Counted from the first letter of the stretch, positions 32,373 to 46,287 are shown. The stretch: DNA of 64,000 nucleotides from Mycocentrospora acerina (GCA_022701365.1 JAKUHH010000395.1:620001-684000), one strand, 5' to 3'. Notes: generated by a model not told the origin, from the sequence alone. Translations and numbers: made by a program.

Positions 32373-34680
32373 ACCCACACCACTACCACCTCCTGACCCG
32401 GTGTTCTTTAAATGTGCACTGCTCCCTCTGAAAAGACTCTGCCAAATAAAAGCCTCGCTTAATAACAGCTCAATATCTTTTTCAGTCCACTGCCGTGTGG
32501 GCAGAGATTGCAAGAACATCATGATTTCCTGGAAATCCATCTTTCGCAGCTGGTCAGACCATTTGACCAGGAATGCGGCGCAGACGTAGAGATGGAAGGA
32601 TGAAAACCCGTCTTCTTCAGCCTAGGTGCGTGTTAGTAAGAAAAAAAAATCTGGAAAGATGCTGAAATGGATGATACAAGTAGATCATCACTCACCATAT
32701 ATGTATCCCACATGCGTATTGTGTTTTTTACGGAAATCTCCCGCATGAGTAGACAGTTCATCCATCGGAAGCTGAACTGGATAAACTCGACGCCCTCATT
32801 CTGCAGGTGTTTTGCCAGCCCATCGTCGATACGTGTAGTGAGATCTCGCAGGCTTGCAACTTGCCGCTGAATGCCTGGCTGATGGGCAATGTAGTTGTCT
32901 TGTATTCCATCGAGGAGTTTTGTGAGACACCAAAACGAGTCTGCCTCGACAGCATCCAGGACTTGCTTGGGCAGCTGGCCAGGATCCATGCCAAATTCAA
33001 TGTCTGGATCCGAGATGTAGGCACCGAGAAAGACCTGCCAAAAGGGTGTGACCAGGTCATTGATGCCTTGTACGTACCCCGAAGCAGGATGCCGTATTGC
33101 CCAAACATAGAGGATTCTTTCTAGCGATCGTTGCGTTGCCTCGTAGCTGTAAAGCTCGAGATGTGGGTTTGTCCGGGGGACGTCGATGCTAATCTGGTGC
33201 CAAATGGACTCGTCCAAGCCCCGACCGCGGCCCCTGTTGGTAGAGGAGACGGAAGAAGAAGCGCCTACTCCGCTGGCTGTTGTGTTTCGCTCAAAGGCCT
33301 GCCGCACGCCTTCGAGGTATTCTTTTCGCTTGCGCTCCAGTGTTGCGACCCTTCGCTCGCTGCTGGTCGGGAGGTAGCCAAGGAGAACTTGCCATGTCAT
33401 GGCGCGGACTTCAGACGGCACGCCCGACCAGGCCGAGTCGCGCAGGTCGGACAGGGGGATTGTGCTGGCCTGCAGTATGCGCTTGAACTTGTTGATGCGC
33501 GTTGTGCGCGACGAGTGCTCCTCGATTTGCTTTGCTGAGGCGTTTACTGGGACGGGGGAGTGCGAGATGAGGTGCAGCGAGTTTGCCGGGTCGCGCAGAA
33601 TCTCCTGGTATTGCGGGCGCAGTATCTTGCCCTCGAGCTTCTTGGCAGTGGGGTAGTTGGGGATGCCTCTCTCCTCGGCAATGTCGCCGCTGTCTATGGC
33701 GCGCCATGCAGTCGAGCCTGAGAGGCTGCGAGCGCCATTGGCAGGCGCCGAGTCGCTTCCGGCGGTGGGCTGTTTCCGACGGCCCTTGCGGCGCATGTTG
33801 GCAATGCTCGGGAGGCCAAACTCGTCCTCGTCATCCTCGAACATGATGTCATGGTCGGCCTCATCAGCGTCAGTCCAGTCGCGGTGGGTTTCGCGCAGGA
33901 AACTGTTGTAGTTGGGGCGCGGCGGGCGCGGGGAGGTGGTGCTGCTGGTGCGGTTGGGGGCGAGACTGGAGTCGCGGCTGTGGGTGGCCGAGGGGGGCGT
34001 CTGGGGGCGCGAGGTGGTCTTGGAGAGGGTGCTGGGCGGGTCGTCAGCAGGCGGGTTGGGGTGTGTGGTGTGTTGGAGTGTGTGGGGTGTTGGAGTGTGT
34101 TGGAGTGTTGAAGTGTTGAAGTGCGTTGGAGTGTTGGAGTGTGCTGGAGTGTTGGAGTGCTGGAGCGATGCAGTGCTGGAGCGATGCAGTGCTAGGGTGT
34201 TGCAGTATGTCAGGGCAGAGCGTACAGGGAGCTGAAGCTCAGCATGTCGGCGTGCGAGTAGGACGCGCCAATGACCTTTTTGTTCTGGGCCGAGGCCGAG
34301 GGCGGGGGGCTGGCGGCGGTGCGCCAGAAGGGAGAGGCGGAGCTGGGCATGCATCAGCTCGTGGGTGCAGGTGCTTGGGGGCGGCCAACGTACGCGGCGC
34401 GGTCTGCAGGGCGGGGAGCGACGTGTTAGCTGCGCAGAGTGGCCATGACGCGTAGTTGGGCCTGGCGAGGGTACGAACCGACCTGGACCATTTCCTGGGG
34501 GGGTTAGCAGGGCGATGGGAGGGTGTGTGCAGGGTGTTGGCAGGGGATGGCAGGCAGAGGGATGGCGGGCAGAGCATTGGGAGCGTGTGGGCAGGCAGAG
34601 CATGGGCACAATGGCGGCAGAGGCGCGCGTACCTGCTGGTGGTGGAGCTGGAGCTGGGGCTGCTTCTTCTTCGAGGCCAT
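32355..34680 (-). CDS. GYP1: Rab GTPase-activating protein, Gyp1/TBC1D22 type
   Basis: TBC-domain GAP that stimulates GTP hydrolysis by Rab proteins such as Ypt1 at the Golgi. The six-exon model is 34633-34680, 34475-34494, 34394-34403, 34226-34284, 32696-34031 and 32355-32621; all phases close, giving 579 aa. The N-terminal micro-exons are the uncertain part; the start MASKKKQPQLQLHHQQ, then VIGASYSHADMLSFSS and TTSRPQTPPSATHSRD look Gyp1-like. The TBC domain begins around residue 220 (LRDSAWSGVPSEVRAMTWQV). The arginine finger lies in ISIDVPRTNPHL and the glutamine finger in SGYVQGINDLVTPFWQVFLG; FIQFSFRWMNCLLMREIS and the last exon (FHLYVCAAFLVKWSDQL, LQSLPTRQWTEKDIELLLSE) complete the family pattern. 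A 194-bp intron carries a minisatellite. The TBC call is firm; the N-terminus needs cDNA. Confidence 0.9.
34066..34205. repeat. Degenerate TGTTGGAG minisatellite inside a gyp1 intron
   Basis: Variants of a 9-10 bp unit (TGTTGGAGTG, TGTTGAAGTG) repeat through most of the 194-bp intron (34032-34225), followed by two copies of a 16-bp unit GTGCTGGAGCGATGCA. The branch-point CTGAC and acceptor CCCAG lie just outside the array. Confidence 0.85.
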
Positions 34681-35095
34681 GACTGGCGTGGAGTGGAGTG
34701 GAGTGGGCTGCACTGGAGCAGACTGGAGTACCTGGACGGGAGCACCCAGACTGGACAGCCCCGCAGTCGACGGCTGGGGTGGTTCAGGCGCTGGCTGGGC
34801 TGGGAGTGGTTCAAGCGCTGGCTGGGGTCGTTGAGCGTTCGAGCGTTCAAGCGTGCAAGCTCTGGACGCGCAGGCCACGACCGCCAGAGCCAGCAGCCTC
34901 CTTACTCGCGCACCGCTGCCGCCAAGCCTGCGCCCGGCCTAGCGCGCCTGGCATGCGCATCTTGTCGTGTCGTCGCCTCGTCGCCAGCTTCTGCTCACAT
35001 CCACGCCAACACGCACGCTCCTGCTCACCGCACCACGCTGCTGCTACCTGGCCTGCTCCCTCTGCCACGCGCCCCCTACGCCCTCTGCCGCCGCC
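34681..35095. promoter_or_regulatory. Divergent promoter region gyp1 / hrp1
   Basis: 414 bp between divergent start codons, GC-rich and pyrimidine-rich toward hrp1 (34990-35090). Long overlapping frames here are GC-driven and lack motifs. Confidence 0.5.
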
Positions 35096-38000
35096 ATGGC
35101 CGAAGACAACTTCGACGACGATCTCTTCGACGACCTGTGAGTGCCGCCAAACACGTCCGCGCCCCGACGCTTTGCTCATGTGCCTCCAGCTACGACGACG
35201 AGCCCGCGTCCAAGGCCCACGCGTCCGCCTCTGCGCCTGCGCCCAAGACGGACCCAGAGCCCGCACAGCCAGAGCCCGCCCCAGCCGCTGCTGCTCAGGA
35301 ACACGCGCAAAATGGCGCCGACGACGCTGCGCCTTCATGGCCAGACCAGGGCGCCGCTGCCGCCGACGACGCCAGCATGGACGCATCGCACTACAACGCG
35401 GGCGCCCAGTCGTATGACAATGCCAACATGGACGAGGACAACTACGGTCCCATCAACGTCAAGGAGGACGGGTAAGTCGTCTTGCACTGCTTCTTTTTCT
35501 TGTTTCACCCTGAGAGGCGCATCGTAAGGTTTGAAAGTATACAACCACCATGACTACCCCAACACGCATAGTTTGCGCCAAGTCGCTGAAGCTCTTGCTC
35601 CTGTTGCTGCTGCTGTTACAGTTGCTGCTGCTGTTCCTATTCTTGTTCCTTCTCCCCTGCAAATGGGCAACGTGATGAGACGCATACAAAGGCCCAGGCC
35701 AAAAGACTCGAGGTTTGGGAACACGCATGGTAAAATTAAAGTGTCTACGCAACTTGGCTCACACGACTCTCCACGTCAGGAGTTTGCCATTGTGTTGGAG
35801 CGGGAGCTAGAGCTGGGCGTTTGCGTAAAAGCACGTGGCAGCACAAGTGTCGCACAGTGTGCAAGGTCTTGTTGATGGCATGGCGGACAACATTGCAAGC
35901 TTGAGATTGGGAAGAGGCAGGAGCGTACAAAAAGGCCGACGGCTGCGTAATCCATCAAGACCCATCAGCACGCCTTACGCGAGGACTATCACGGCTTGCC
36001 AGATGTTTTTTTGGCAGCCCCTCATGTCGATATATACCTAGGTACACTTGATAGCGCGTACCAGTAACGCTAGCTGAGGGTAGTCCGTTGAGTCGTGTGA
36101 CGCTCTGCTTCTTCAAGACGTCCACGCTCGACTCCGTAGCAGAACACAGACGCTTCACCCGAACACACTGTGCCTTTTGCAGGCCTGCTTGTACTTGATC
36201 CTCGACGGCGTCGTATTTGAGAGCTCCGAATGCATCCTCCGCCCGGGTCTGATTGGCTACACCCCACGACCTCGACATGTAAAATCGGGATGCGGCACAC
36301 CCAGGCCATTCGCTTATGCAACCACACACACGCACCTGCCGACTCTTTAGGCCCTGACAAAACGACGTCGGTTGTCCATGTGGATCCTGTAGTAGACTCG
36401 ACATACTAGTGGTTCCTTCAGCCTTGCAGCCTTGCAACCTTGGAATGACGCCAAACGCTTCAAAACTGCTGTAGCACCTCTGGCTAAAACATCCATACGT
36501 ACATTCACAACAAGGGACTGAGCCATTTGATCCAAAAAAACAAAAACTGCAGTCGCGATGCACTTGGTCATCACCATTCTTCACCATGCACTGGGTTATC
36601 ATCCTTCTTCACCATGCACAACCACCACATACTGACTTTGGGATTTTGCTAATGACCCTACGATGCGCACTCTTTCATCTTGAATCTTCCTTGCTAACCA
36701 TCTCTGGCCATACAACATACTGACTCCCATTATAGTAAAATGTTCATTGGAGGCTTGAACTGGGAAACAACAGAACGTAAGATTTACCCACACGACCCTA
36801 TTACACACCACATCCATTACCAGTACCCTTCTCATTCACCTACCACAATACACGATAAATTTGTTCTCGCCCTGACACGAATTTTCTAGAATCCCTCAAG
36901 GACTACTTCTCCCAGTTTGGTGAAGTCAGCGAATGCACTGTTATGCGCGACTCGGCAACCGGTCGCTCGCGAGGATTTGGTTTCCTCACGTTCAAAGACG
37001 CCAGATGTGTAAACACCGTCATGGTCAAAGAGCACTACCTCGATGGCAAGATTGTAAGTCACTTTTGCGACCACTTTACAGCCATCTCGTTGACCTGGTT
37101 CTAGATTGATCCCAAGAGAGCTATTCCCAGAGAAGAGCAGGAGCGAACAAGCAAAATCTTTGTGGGTGGCGTCAGTCAAGAAGCAACCGAGGAAGATTTT
37201 ACCAGCTTCTTCAAGCAGTTTGGACGTGTCGTCGATGCAACGCTCATGATGGACAAAGAGACGGGTAGACCTCGTGGATTTGGTTTCGTCACATTTGACG
37301 GCGACGCTGCTGTCGACGCAACTCTCAAGGGACCTCTCCAAATTCTTGGCAAGCCCATTGAAGTCAAGCGCGCTCAACCCAGAGGCAACATGAGAGAAGG
37401 CGAAGACGACAAGAAGTTTGGTCGTGGCAACAAGTTTGGCAGTCACAACAATGGCGGAAACGGAGGCTTTGACAACCAGGGCAGCCAGCCACAACAACCA
37501 CAGGGCGGTAACGGAGCAATGACGCCCGCCATGATGGCTCAATACTGGCAACGCATGCAGCAGTACTTTCAGCAAATGCAACAACAGCTCGCTGGCGCAG
37601 CTCAGGGCGGTATGCCCAACCCCATGGGCGGCATGGGGGCCATGAACCCCATGCAAATGCAACAGATGCAACAGCAAATGATGGCCGGCATGAACCGTGG
37701 TACCGGCAGCCCCAACCCCCAGGCTATGGGCGGTGGTGGTGGTAACAACGCCGGCGGCATGAACCCAATGCAAATGCAGCAGATGCAACAAATGCAACAG
37801 ATGCAGCAAATGCAAATGCAACAGCAACAGCAACAAGGCAACGCCCCGAGCATGAACCCCCAGCAACAGCAGCAACAACAACAACCTCAAGCCCCACGCC
37901 CGGCCTACACAGCACAAGAGCAAATGGCCTTTGAGCAGCAAAAGTACGAACAACAGCAAGCCCGACGCATGCAGCAATCGGCAGGCTATGGCGGCCAAGG

Positions 38001-38268
38001 CGGTCCCACAAGCTGGGAGGGCATGTACGAGGACATTCCACAGCCAAGCATCCCGTCTGGACCTGGCGGTGGTCGCGGTGGGTTTGGCAAGCAGCACGGC
38101 AACAGCCGCGCGCGGTCAGTAAGCTCACAGCCTCCTACGGGACCGAGCAATGCGCCCATCAATGCGCCTACGGGGCCGAAGAATGCAGGGAAGCCCGGCG
38201 CAAATTACCGTGGTGGTGGCAGGACCAACAATTACCGCCATAACCCGTATGGCGGGCGTGGTGGCTAG
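35096..38268 (+). CDS. HRP1: Hrp1/Nab4-type hnRNP, mRNA cleavage factor IB
   Basis: Two-RRM shuttling RNA-binding protein that in yeast positions mRNA 3'-end cleavage. Exons 35096-35136, 35190-35471, 36736-36776, 36890-37053 and 37105-38268 give 563 aa. The start is MAEDNFDDDLFDDLYDDEP; an Ala/Pro/Glu-rich N-terminus ends in GPINVKEDG. RRM1 starts at about residue 109 with KMFIGGLNWETT (RNP2) and has SRGFGFLTF (RNP1); RRM2 starts at about 194 with KIFVGGVSQEA and has PRGFGFVTF. The linker YLDGKIIDPKRAIP is diagnostic for Hrp1. The remaining 270 residues are Gln/Met/Asn/Gly-rich (repeats of MQQMQ, QQQQQ) with a prion-like composition and a final RGG-poor GRGG tail. Intron 2 (35472-36735) is 1264 bp, far longer than the others (53, 113, 51 bp); both its splice sites fit the protein exactly. 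Confidence 0.94.
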
Positions 38269-38694
38269 ATGTGGAGAGTTGTGGGGGAGTTGTGGGCAAT
38301 TTACACAGCAAGCGTGTGAGGATTTTTATTTGGAGACCAAAAACAAAGACGGTAATAGCAATAGCGATGGCAGTGATGATGTCAATGTCGATTTCGATGG
38401 CGACGAAACAATGTATGTATATGTATGCGAGGCTACAACATCAAATTCCTTTTTTGTTTTATTTCTCTTCTTCTTCTTCTTCTTCTTCTTCTTCTTCTTC
38501 TCTCAAAAATACACATACACACACATATATAGACAACCACCTATCCCTTGAACACAGGAAAAATTAAGAAGAAGAAGAATAAGACGTTGAAATAAATTCA
38601 CACATTTTGAAAAAAAGTTGAAAAGTTGGAGAAAGAAAGAAAAAGTCGGAGAATTTGCTTCGTCGTCGTCATCATCAATGGGCAATGTGGGGAT

Positions 38695-38755
<61 letters not shown>

Positions 38756-38968
38756 AAATAGTATAACTACTACTACCACTTCAACTTGTATGACCAGTAC
38801 GAGGAAGAGGAGATGGTGGGTATTTTCCTTTGGGATGTCTAGTTTATTTTATTTTATTTTATTTTATTTTACTCTGGTGCCATGGCTAGTAAAGATATGA
38901 ACATATATATATATATAAACAGCAGGGTGATGTGTGGTACCTACTATCTGTTTATCCATCTATCTATC

Positions 38969-39019
<51 letters not shown>

Positions 39020-39452
39020 AAATTCAACTCATCATTTTCTTATTCCGGCTATACTCACACTACTACTTATAATCACACTCATACTCATCACAGAAAAGTA
39101 AAAACAGGAAATTAGACAAACTTCAAATATCATATCATTTCAGATCAGCATTAAAACTATTGGAGCCGTAGCTCATCAATCCATCTATCCATGTCTCGTC
39201 CTTGCATCACCATCATCATCATACATCCATCTCATTGCATCCAATCCAATCCAATCCAATCCACCACTAAAACTTCTAAACACACAAAGCAGTCAACCAT
39301 GAAAATCTCCATGGGTACCAAATTTTGACTTTAGCCTTGCACTTTACCATCCCAAACGCCAACGCTATGCGAAACACTACAACAATGATACTGACTAAAA
39401 ACGAAGAAATAGGGCCGGGCAATGCCATCATCTGCTGCATCTGCTCACTGTT
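38269..39452. other. Convergent intergenic region hrp1 / CRH
   Basis: 1.2 kb containing the hrp1 3' UTR, the microsatellite cluster and the CRH-type gene 3' UTR. No gene supported. Confidence 0.55.
38468..39018. repeat. Cluster of five microsatellites downstream of hrp1
   Basis: In 550 bp: (TTC)11 at 38468-38500, (GTA)about 20 at 38695-38755, (ATTTT)5 at 38846-38870, a short TA run near 38906-38918, and (TTGA)12 at 38971-39018; (CCAAT)4 follows at 39241-39260. All are nearly perfect. Confidence 0.95.
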
Positions 39453-40876
39453 CTACATGAGCCCAAGTGTCGCGCCGGCGAAACAAGCGAGCGCTGAAAG
39501 AAGAGTTGCCGTGCCAAACAGCCGAGAAACTCCACCATTGGCTGAAGGAACAATCGGGGCAGCTGATTGTACAGCGCTGTTCAGCAGCGCGCTGAAGCTA
39601 GTCGCCGCTGTGGTGAGGGGCTGAGAAGGTGACAGGCTGCGGGTCGAGGTGTAGATGGTGGTGAAGCCCTGGTCGTCAAAGGCAGTGACCACCGAGGACT
39701 TAGAATCGCCAGGCAAATCCGAAGGCGAAGCTGCCGGCGAGAGCGTAGAGGACTCGGGAGGGGATGTCTGCAGAAAATGGTTAGCATGGTACCAAGGAGA
39801 GTACTCAAAGGGACAAAAATAGGCTTACTGACGGGAGCTGAGCTGGGAGGAACAACTTTGCCTGTATCAGAAACAGTCCACCCACTCGGAAGCCCTGGGT
39901 AGTTGGCAAAGGTTGGCTGTGGTGTGTACGATGACGACGCAGGAATCCAGGGGTAAACACTCGGGCGATTCGTCACAGAGGTCACGGTAGGGGTAAAGGG
40001 AATGGGCTGTCCGCTAGCCGTTGCCGTGATCGAGGGAGCGTTCTGGATAGGCTTGTTGCCGCCAGAGTAAACGCTACCGCCGTTGGACTTGATGGATCCC
40101 CAGGTCCCGCTGGTGTCGCCGTAGGTGTACTGCGTGCCGGTCGAGTAGTCGGAAACCTTGAGTGACTTGACGAGCATAGTGAAAGGTCCCTTTGAGTAAT
40201 CGGTAGGCCCCCTGGCCCACGCAATTGTGCCGGCAGCGTTTGCTGGATCACCGCCACTCCATGCACCAAGCTTGAGCTGCATGGGGGTTTGGGGGTATTG
40301 GTTCTGGGCGTTGGCGGGCTCAAGGGTGCGGACAGTCTTTCCGTCAATCTGCCACACAATCTGCTGGGGTGTCCATTCGATGGTGTACATCTTGAAGGTC
40401 GACTGACTTCCAACATCGGCGTGGAAAGCGCCGCGGTTGTATGAGGTCGTCTGGCCCTTGCCAAAGTAGTTGGTCTGGACCTCGTCGGGGTCTGCGCCGA
40501 GCCATTCCCAGTCGATCTCGTCCAGTGTGTCCGACTGCAGGACGAAGCTGCTGACAATGCCTGCTCCTGGTGCTGCCTTCATCGATACCTCGACCTTGCC
40601 GAACATGATGTACCACTTGGATGTGAGTGTGGGAGAGTCGCCAGACTTTGCAACAGTAAAGGCGGCGCCATTGCCGGAATACGTGGGATTACCCTGGGGT
40701 GTGAAGCTGTCAGACGCCGAGGTGAAGTCGATGTTGACTGTGCGCCCCAGCGCCGAGTCTGGTGGGCAGTCGGTTCGTAGTGTCGGGTTGCAATTGGTGT
40801 ACGTCTGGGCAGCAGAGGGGCCGGCGAAGAAGGCGGCAGAGGCAAGCGCAGCGAGTGTGCGTACGGCGGAGCGCAT
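39453..40876 (-). CDS. Crh-type GH16 cell-wall chitin-glucan transglycosylase, GPI-anchored
   Basis: Crh enzymes link chitin to beta-1,6/1,3-glucan in the wall. Two exons (39833-40876, 39453-39767) and a 65-bp intron using donor GTCAGT give 452 residues; the alternative donor GTAAGC four bases downstream would break the frame. MRSAVRTLAALASAAFFAGP plus SAAQ is a signal peptide. The GH16 catalytic motif is DEIDWEW at residues 119-125, preceded by FVLQSDTL, followed by GADPDEVQTNYFGKGQTTSY and later EWTPQQIVWQIDGKTVRTL. A Cys-pair segment (TYTNCNPTLRTDCPPDS) opens the mature protein as in Crh1/Utr2. No chitin-binding module is seen. A Ser/Thr/Pro-rich region follows, and the C-terminus ends hydrophobic (ATLLSALACFAGATLGLM), a GPI signal. 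Confidence 0.94.
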
Positions 40877-41806
40877 CTTGGAGGAGGGGGGGGGTGGTGG
40901 TAGTAGTAATAGTAGTAGTAGTGATGGTGGTAGTGGTGGTGGCTGGTGGTGCCGTGTGGGAAGGATTGGTGCAGGCACGAAGCGCTGAATGCGGTAGTAC
41001 GATGGCGTCGATCAAGTTATGCACGGAAGTAGGAGAGCGGCAGTAGCAACGAGGGCTGGCGGGATGTCGTGTGTGAGCAGAGGCCGCAGAGTGCAGTGTT
41101 TGGGTACCTGCTCAGCACTTGAGAGGCAGGGAGTGGATGATTGTGCAATGTATGTCAGACTGCAGGAGCAGACATGGATATAAAAAGAAAAATCCAGCCA
41201 TCTTGCAAGCTGTGACCTACGTGGTAGCTGAAAGAACCAAGGCAGTTGTGAAAAAAAAGAGGTTGGCACGACAATGGGAGGAGGTTGGACGGCCGACCCC
41301 AGCCACACCATTGACAGGGTTGGCCGCCGCCGGGCGTCGTCCAGCGCGGCGACCACGCGCCTCGAGTCTAGGGCCGACAGGATATAGAACATGACGCATT
41401 ATTGAAAAACTGGCACGACTCTGGCAATCCCATCCGTTCCACCAGTCCAATATGCAGACAAAGCATTATCAATCATCGCATGTGATGGCATGTGGTGCTT
41501 GGTCATGGCACTCGTTGGAGATACGATGTCTGCTGGCTGCAAGACGCCGCCGCGAGACCCCGCAACACCACTCGTTCATCCCACCCGAGCCTTCACACGC
41601 CTATCTTTAGACATTGTTGCAGCCGCATACGACCCATCTGATCTCCAGTTGCCGGCGCAGCCGAGCCAGACCCTGCATGCCGACGCTGTATTGGAGAAAA
41701 GTTGTTCCTTTTTGAGCCCTTCTGAGTCACGCGTCTATCAGGAACCACCATCCGAGACCCAGGGCTTCGTTACCAACCCACCTTGTGAACCACTCTCACA
41801 CTAACC
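40877..41806. promoter_or_regulatory. Divergent intergenic region CRH / PRO2
   Basis: 930 bp between divergent start codons; includes imperfect GGT/GTA trinucleotide-rich sequence at about 40888-40950 next to the CRH start. Promoter elements not individually recognised. Confidence 0.45.
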
Positions 41807-43356
41807 ATGTCTCTCACCAATGCTACCCCAATCGAGGTCGCTCAGGCGGCAAGAGTCGGCTCGCGCAAGCTCGCCGTGCTGCCTACCGAAGACCGCAATG
41901 CTGCTCTGACTGCAATCCACCATGCCCTCGCCGCTGGGAAGGAGAAGGTGCTGGCCGCCAATGCCAAGGACTTGGAGGCTGCAGACAAAGCTGCAGCTGG
42001 CGGGACACTGAGTGCGAGTCTGGTCAAGAGGCTGGATTTGGGAAAGCCAGGAAAGTATGAGGATATGCTTCAGGGAATCTTGGACGTGAGGGACCTGGAA
42101 GACCCGAGTATGTATAGCGTTTACTTCGTTTTCATGATTTGCGATAATCAACTTTCATCACACATACTCGTCGTCTTTTAAATCGTCTCACATGATGCTG
42201 CTGTTAAGTTGTGGGTGCAACGACTAATCTACTCTTAGTCAACAAGGTCACTGCAAAGACACTCCTGGACGACAACCTCACCCTTTCCCGTATCACGTGC
42301 CCCATCGGCGTACTCCTCATCATCTTCGAAGCCCGCCCCGAAGTAATCGCCAACATCTCCGCCCTGGCCATCAAATCCGGAAATGCTGCCATTCTCAAAG
42401 GTGGCCGCGAATCCAGCAACAGCTTCGCCGCCATCGCCTCCATCATCTCAGACGCCCTATCCTCGACCGCCGTTCCCTCGTCCTGTCTGCAACTTGTCCA
42501 AACCCACGACGTGATTGCTGACCTCCTCAAACTCGACACCTTCATCGACCTCTGCATTCCAAGAGGCGGCAACAAACTCGTACGCTATGTAAAAGACTCT
42601 ACCTCCATCCCCGTGCTCGGCCACGCCGACGGAATCTGCTCCATCTACCTCCGAGACGACTACCCCGCCGACAAAGCCACAAAAGTCATCATCGACGCAA
42701 AGGCCTCCTACCCGGCTGGCTGCAATGCCACCGAACAACTCCTTGTCGATGCATCTGCACTCACCACCACACTCCCCTCGATTGCCCAGGCCCTTCTCCA
42801 AAAAGGCGTCTCCCTTCGCTGCGATCCTCACTCCCTCTCCGCCCTCCAAAAATCCCTCGACCCCCACTCTGCTGCGCTCCTCCAACCCGCTGGCGAAGAA
42901 GACTTTGACACGGAGTTCCTCGACTACATTCTCGCGATAAAATCAGTCTCCTCCCTCGACGAAGCAGTTTCACACATCAACACACACGGCAGCCACCACA
43001 CCGATGCCATCCTCACAACATCTGAGCCTGCCGCTCGTGCCTTCCTTGCTGCCGTCGACTCCTCATCCGTGTACTGGAATACATCGACGCGCATGGCCGA
43101 CGGCCAGCGTTATGGCTTCGGTACCGAAGTCGGCATCTCGACGAACAAGATCCACTCCAGAGGCCCAGTAGGATTAGAGGGGTTGTGCATCTACAAGTGG
43201 GTGCTTGTTGGAGATGCGCAGATCAGCGCCGAGTACGGGGCTGGAGGCAGGCAGTGGAAGCACGAAAAGCTTGCGACAGGGGAGGACGAGCACGTGGCCC
43301 AGAACGAAGAGGAACGCGAACTACTGAGAAAATTCAGAGCAGGAAAGGGACAGTAA
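41807..43356 (+). CDS. PRO2: Gamma-glutamyl phosphate reductase (proline biosynthesis)
   Basis: Reduces gamma-glutamyl phosphate to glutamate semialdehyde with NADPH, the second step of proline synthesis; cytosolic. Exons 41807-42107 and 42239-43356, joined across a 131-bp intron (GTATGT...TCTTAG with CTAAT branch), give 472 aa. The splice rejoins GILDVRDLEDP to INKVTAKTLLDD. Family segments are intact: RITCPIGVLLIIFEARPEVI, NAAILKGGRESSNS, LCIPRGGNKLVRYV, the catalytic Cys262 in SYPAGCNATEQLLVD, and MADGQRYGFGTEVGISTNKI followed by HSRGPVGLEGL. Start MSLTNATPIEVAQAARVGSR is typical. Length matches fungal Pro2 (about 450-460 in yeast). The intron is longer than the local norm and has stops, so retention would truncate the enzyme. 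Confidence 0.96.
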
Positions 43357-44579
43357 AATGTATTGCTTGTAATTCTACGATTAGCCAATCAATCCATAGA
43401 GTGGATGTACCTTTCTCCAAGCCTGAAGGCCTTGTCCAAAAAGAAAGAAAGAAAGAAAGATTACCAGATAGAAACCTACCTAGAAGACAGTACACACTCC
43501 AAAAAAAAAGCCCCACCACCCTCAAAGTATCCTACCGCTGATAAAATCGACACCTAATCTCCCGGGAAATGACATAATGGCCATCTATCAGAGATCTGCA
43601 TCTCCACCCCCTACCCCATCCAAGAGCCTCATCTCCCTCATCTCATCTCATCTCATCTCCACTCCACAACCCTCAACCCCCACTGTAAATCGTAAAACAT
43701 GTAACACGCCATCCATCCCTACATTCCACAATGCAATGCAATGCGTTGAAAAAAATCCCCTTCCTTCCACTTCCCTCCCATACACAAACAAACATAACTA
43801 ACCACCTTTCAAAGCCAAGACATGATAATGTGACAATACCAAGCGATATACTTTGATATAATTTTGATACGATATGATAGGACATAAGATAATGCGATAC
43901 CATGCGCCTGCCCATTCGGCCCGTGTTTCATATGCAAGCGAGCAAGCAAGCAAGTAAGGCTTGGGATGGCGCGGTGTAGTGCGGTGCGGTGTTACATGTA
44001 AACGGACTAGGAAGGTGAGTAGAGGAAACGGTGACGTCGTGTGAATGTTGTGGGAAGGACCGATTGGGATGGGTGGGGGGGGGGGAGAGAGAGAGAAGAA
44101 GAGGAAGAAGAAGGAGAGGAGTGGTAGTGAGATGCTAGGTATGTGTAACCTACAAACCAACATACAACAATCAGTGTGTAGACTAGCTGGAATCAAGTAG
44201 AGTGTGCAAACGGGAGAATTACATATACACATATATGCAAATGAGCGGTTTTCTGTTGACAAGACAAAAGATATCTATTTCTATGTGGCAAAGATTTGCG
44301 CGACAAGAGGATACGATACCAGCAAGATGCCTTGCTAGCATTTGCAAGCTCCACCAACAATCTCCCCTAAAAAAGAGAAGATCAGTTGGTGAAATGCTTT
44401 CCATCTTCTTCAAAAGTATCCATGCAACGCATGTGTAAAAACTCCAATTCCTGATCCGGAACCCCGAATGCACCCTTCCCAGACCCCCCGTTCGTGACTT
44501 TCGCTCCTCATGCGTGGTATCCTGTAAATGTGCTCCCAGATTCGTTACATGCTCGTCAACATCCCATCCGTGTATATCC
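43357..44579. other. Convergent intergenic region PRO2 / UGM
   Basis: 1.2 kb with several short arrays: (AAAG)n at about 43441-43460, (CATCT)n at about 43632-43660, a G homopolymer near 44077-44091 followed by (GA)n. Frames here have no motif. Confidence 0.5.

Positions 44580-46287
<1,708 letters not shown>

Noticed and set aside
32633..34609. 658-codon continuous frame as the full gyp1 product
   Set aside because: Its first 190 codons run through a minisatellite-bearing intron and start at a non-ATG codon; the spliced model gives Gyp1-like N-terminal sequence.
35665..35690. GTGATGA, like a snoRNA C box, in the hrp1 intron
   Set aside because: No CTGA box D with terminal stem pairing was found at a suitable distance.
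36886..38097. 403-codon open frame antisense to hrp1
   Set aside because: It mirrors the CAA/CAG/ATG-rich coding sequence of hrp1 and encodes a Leu/His-rich low-complexity product without motifs.
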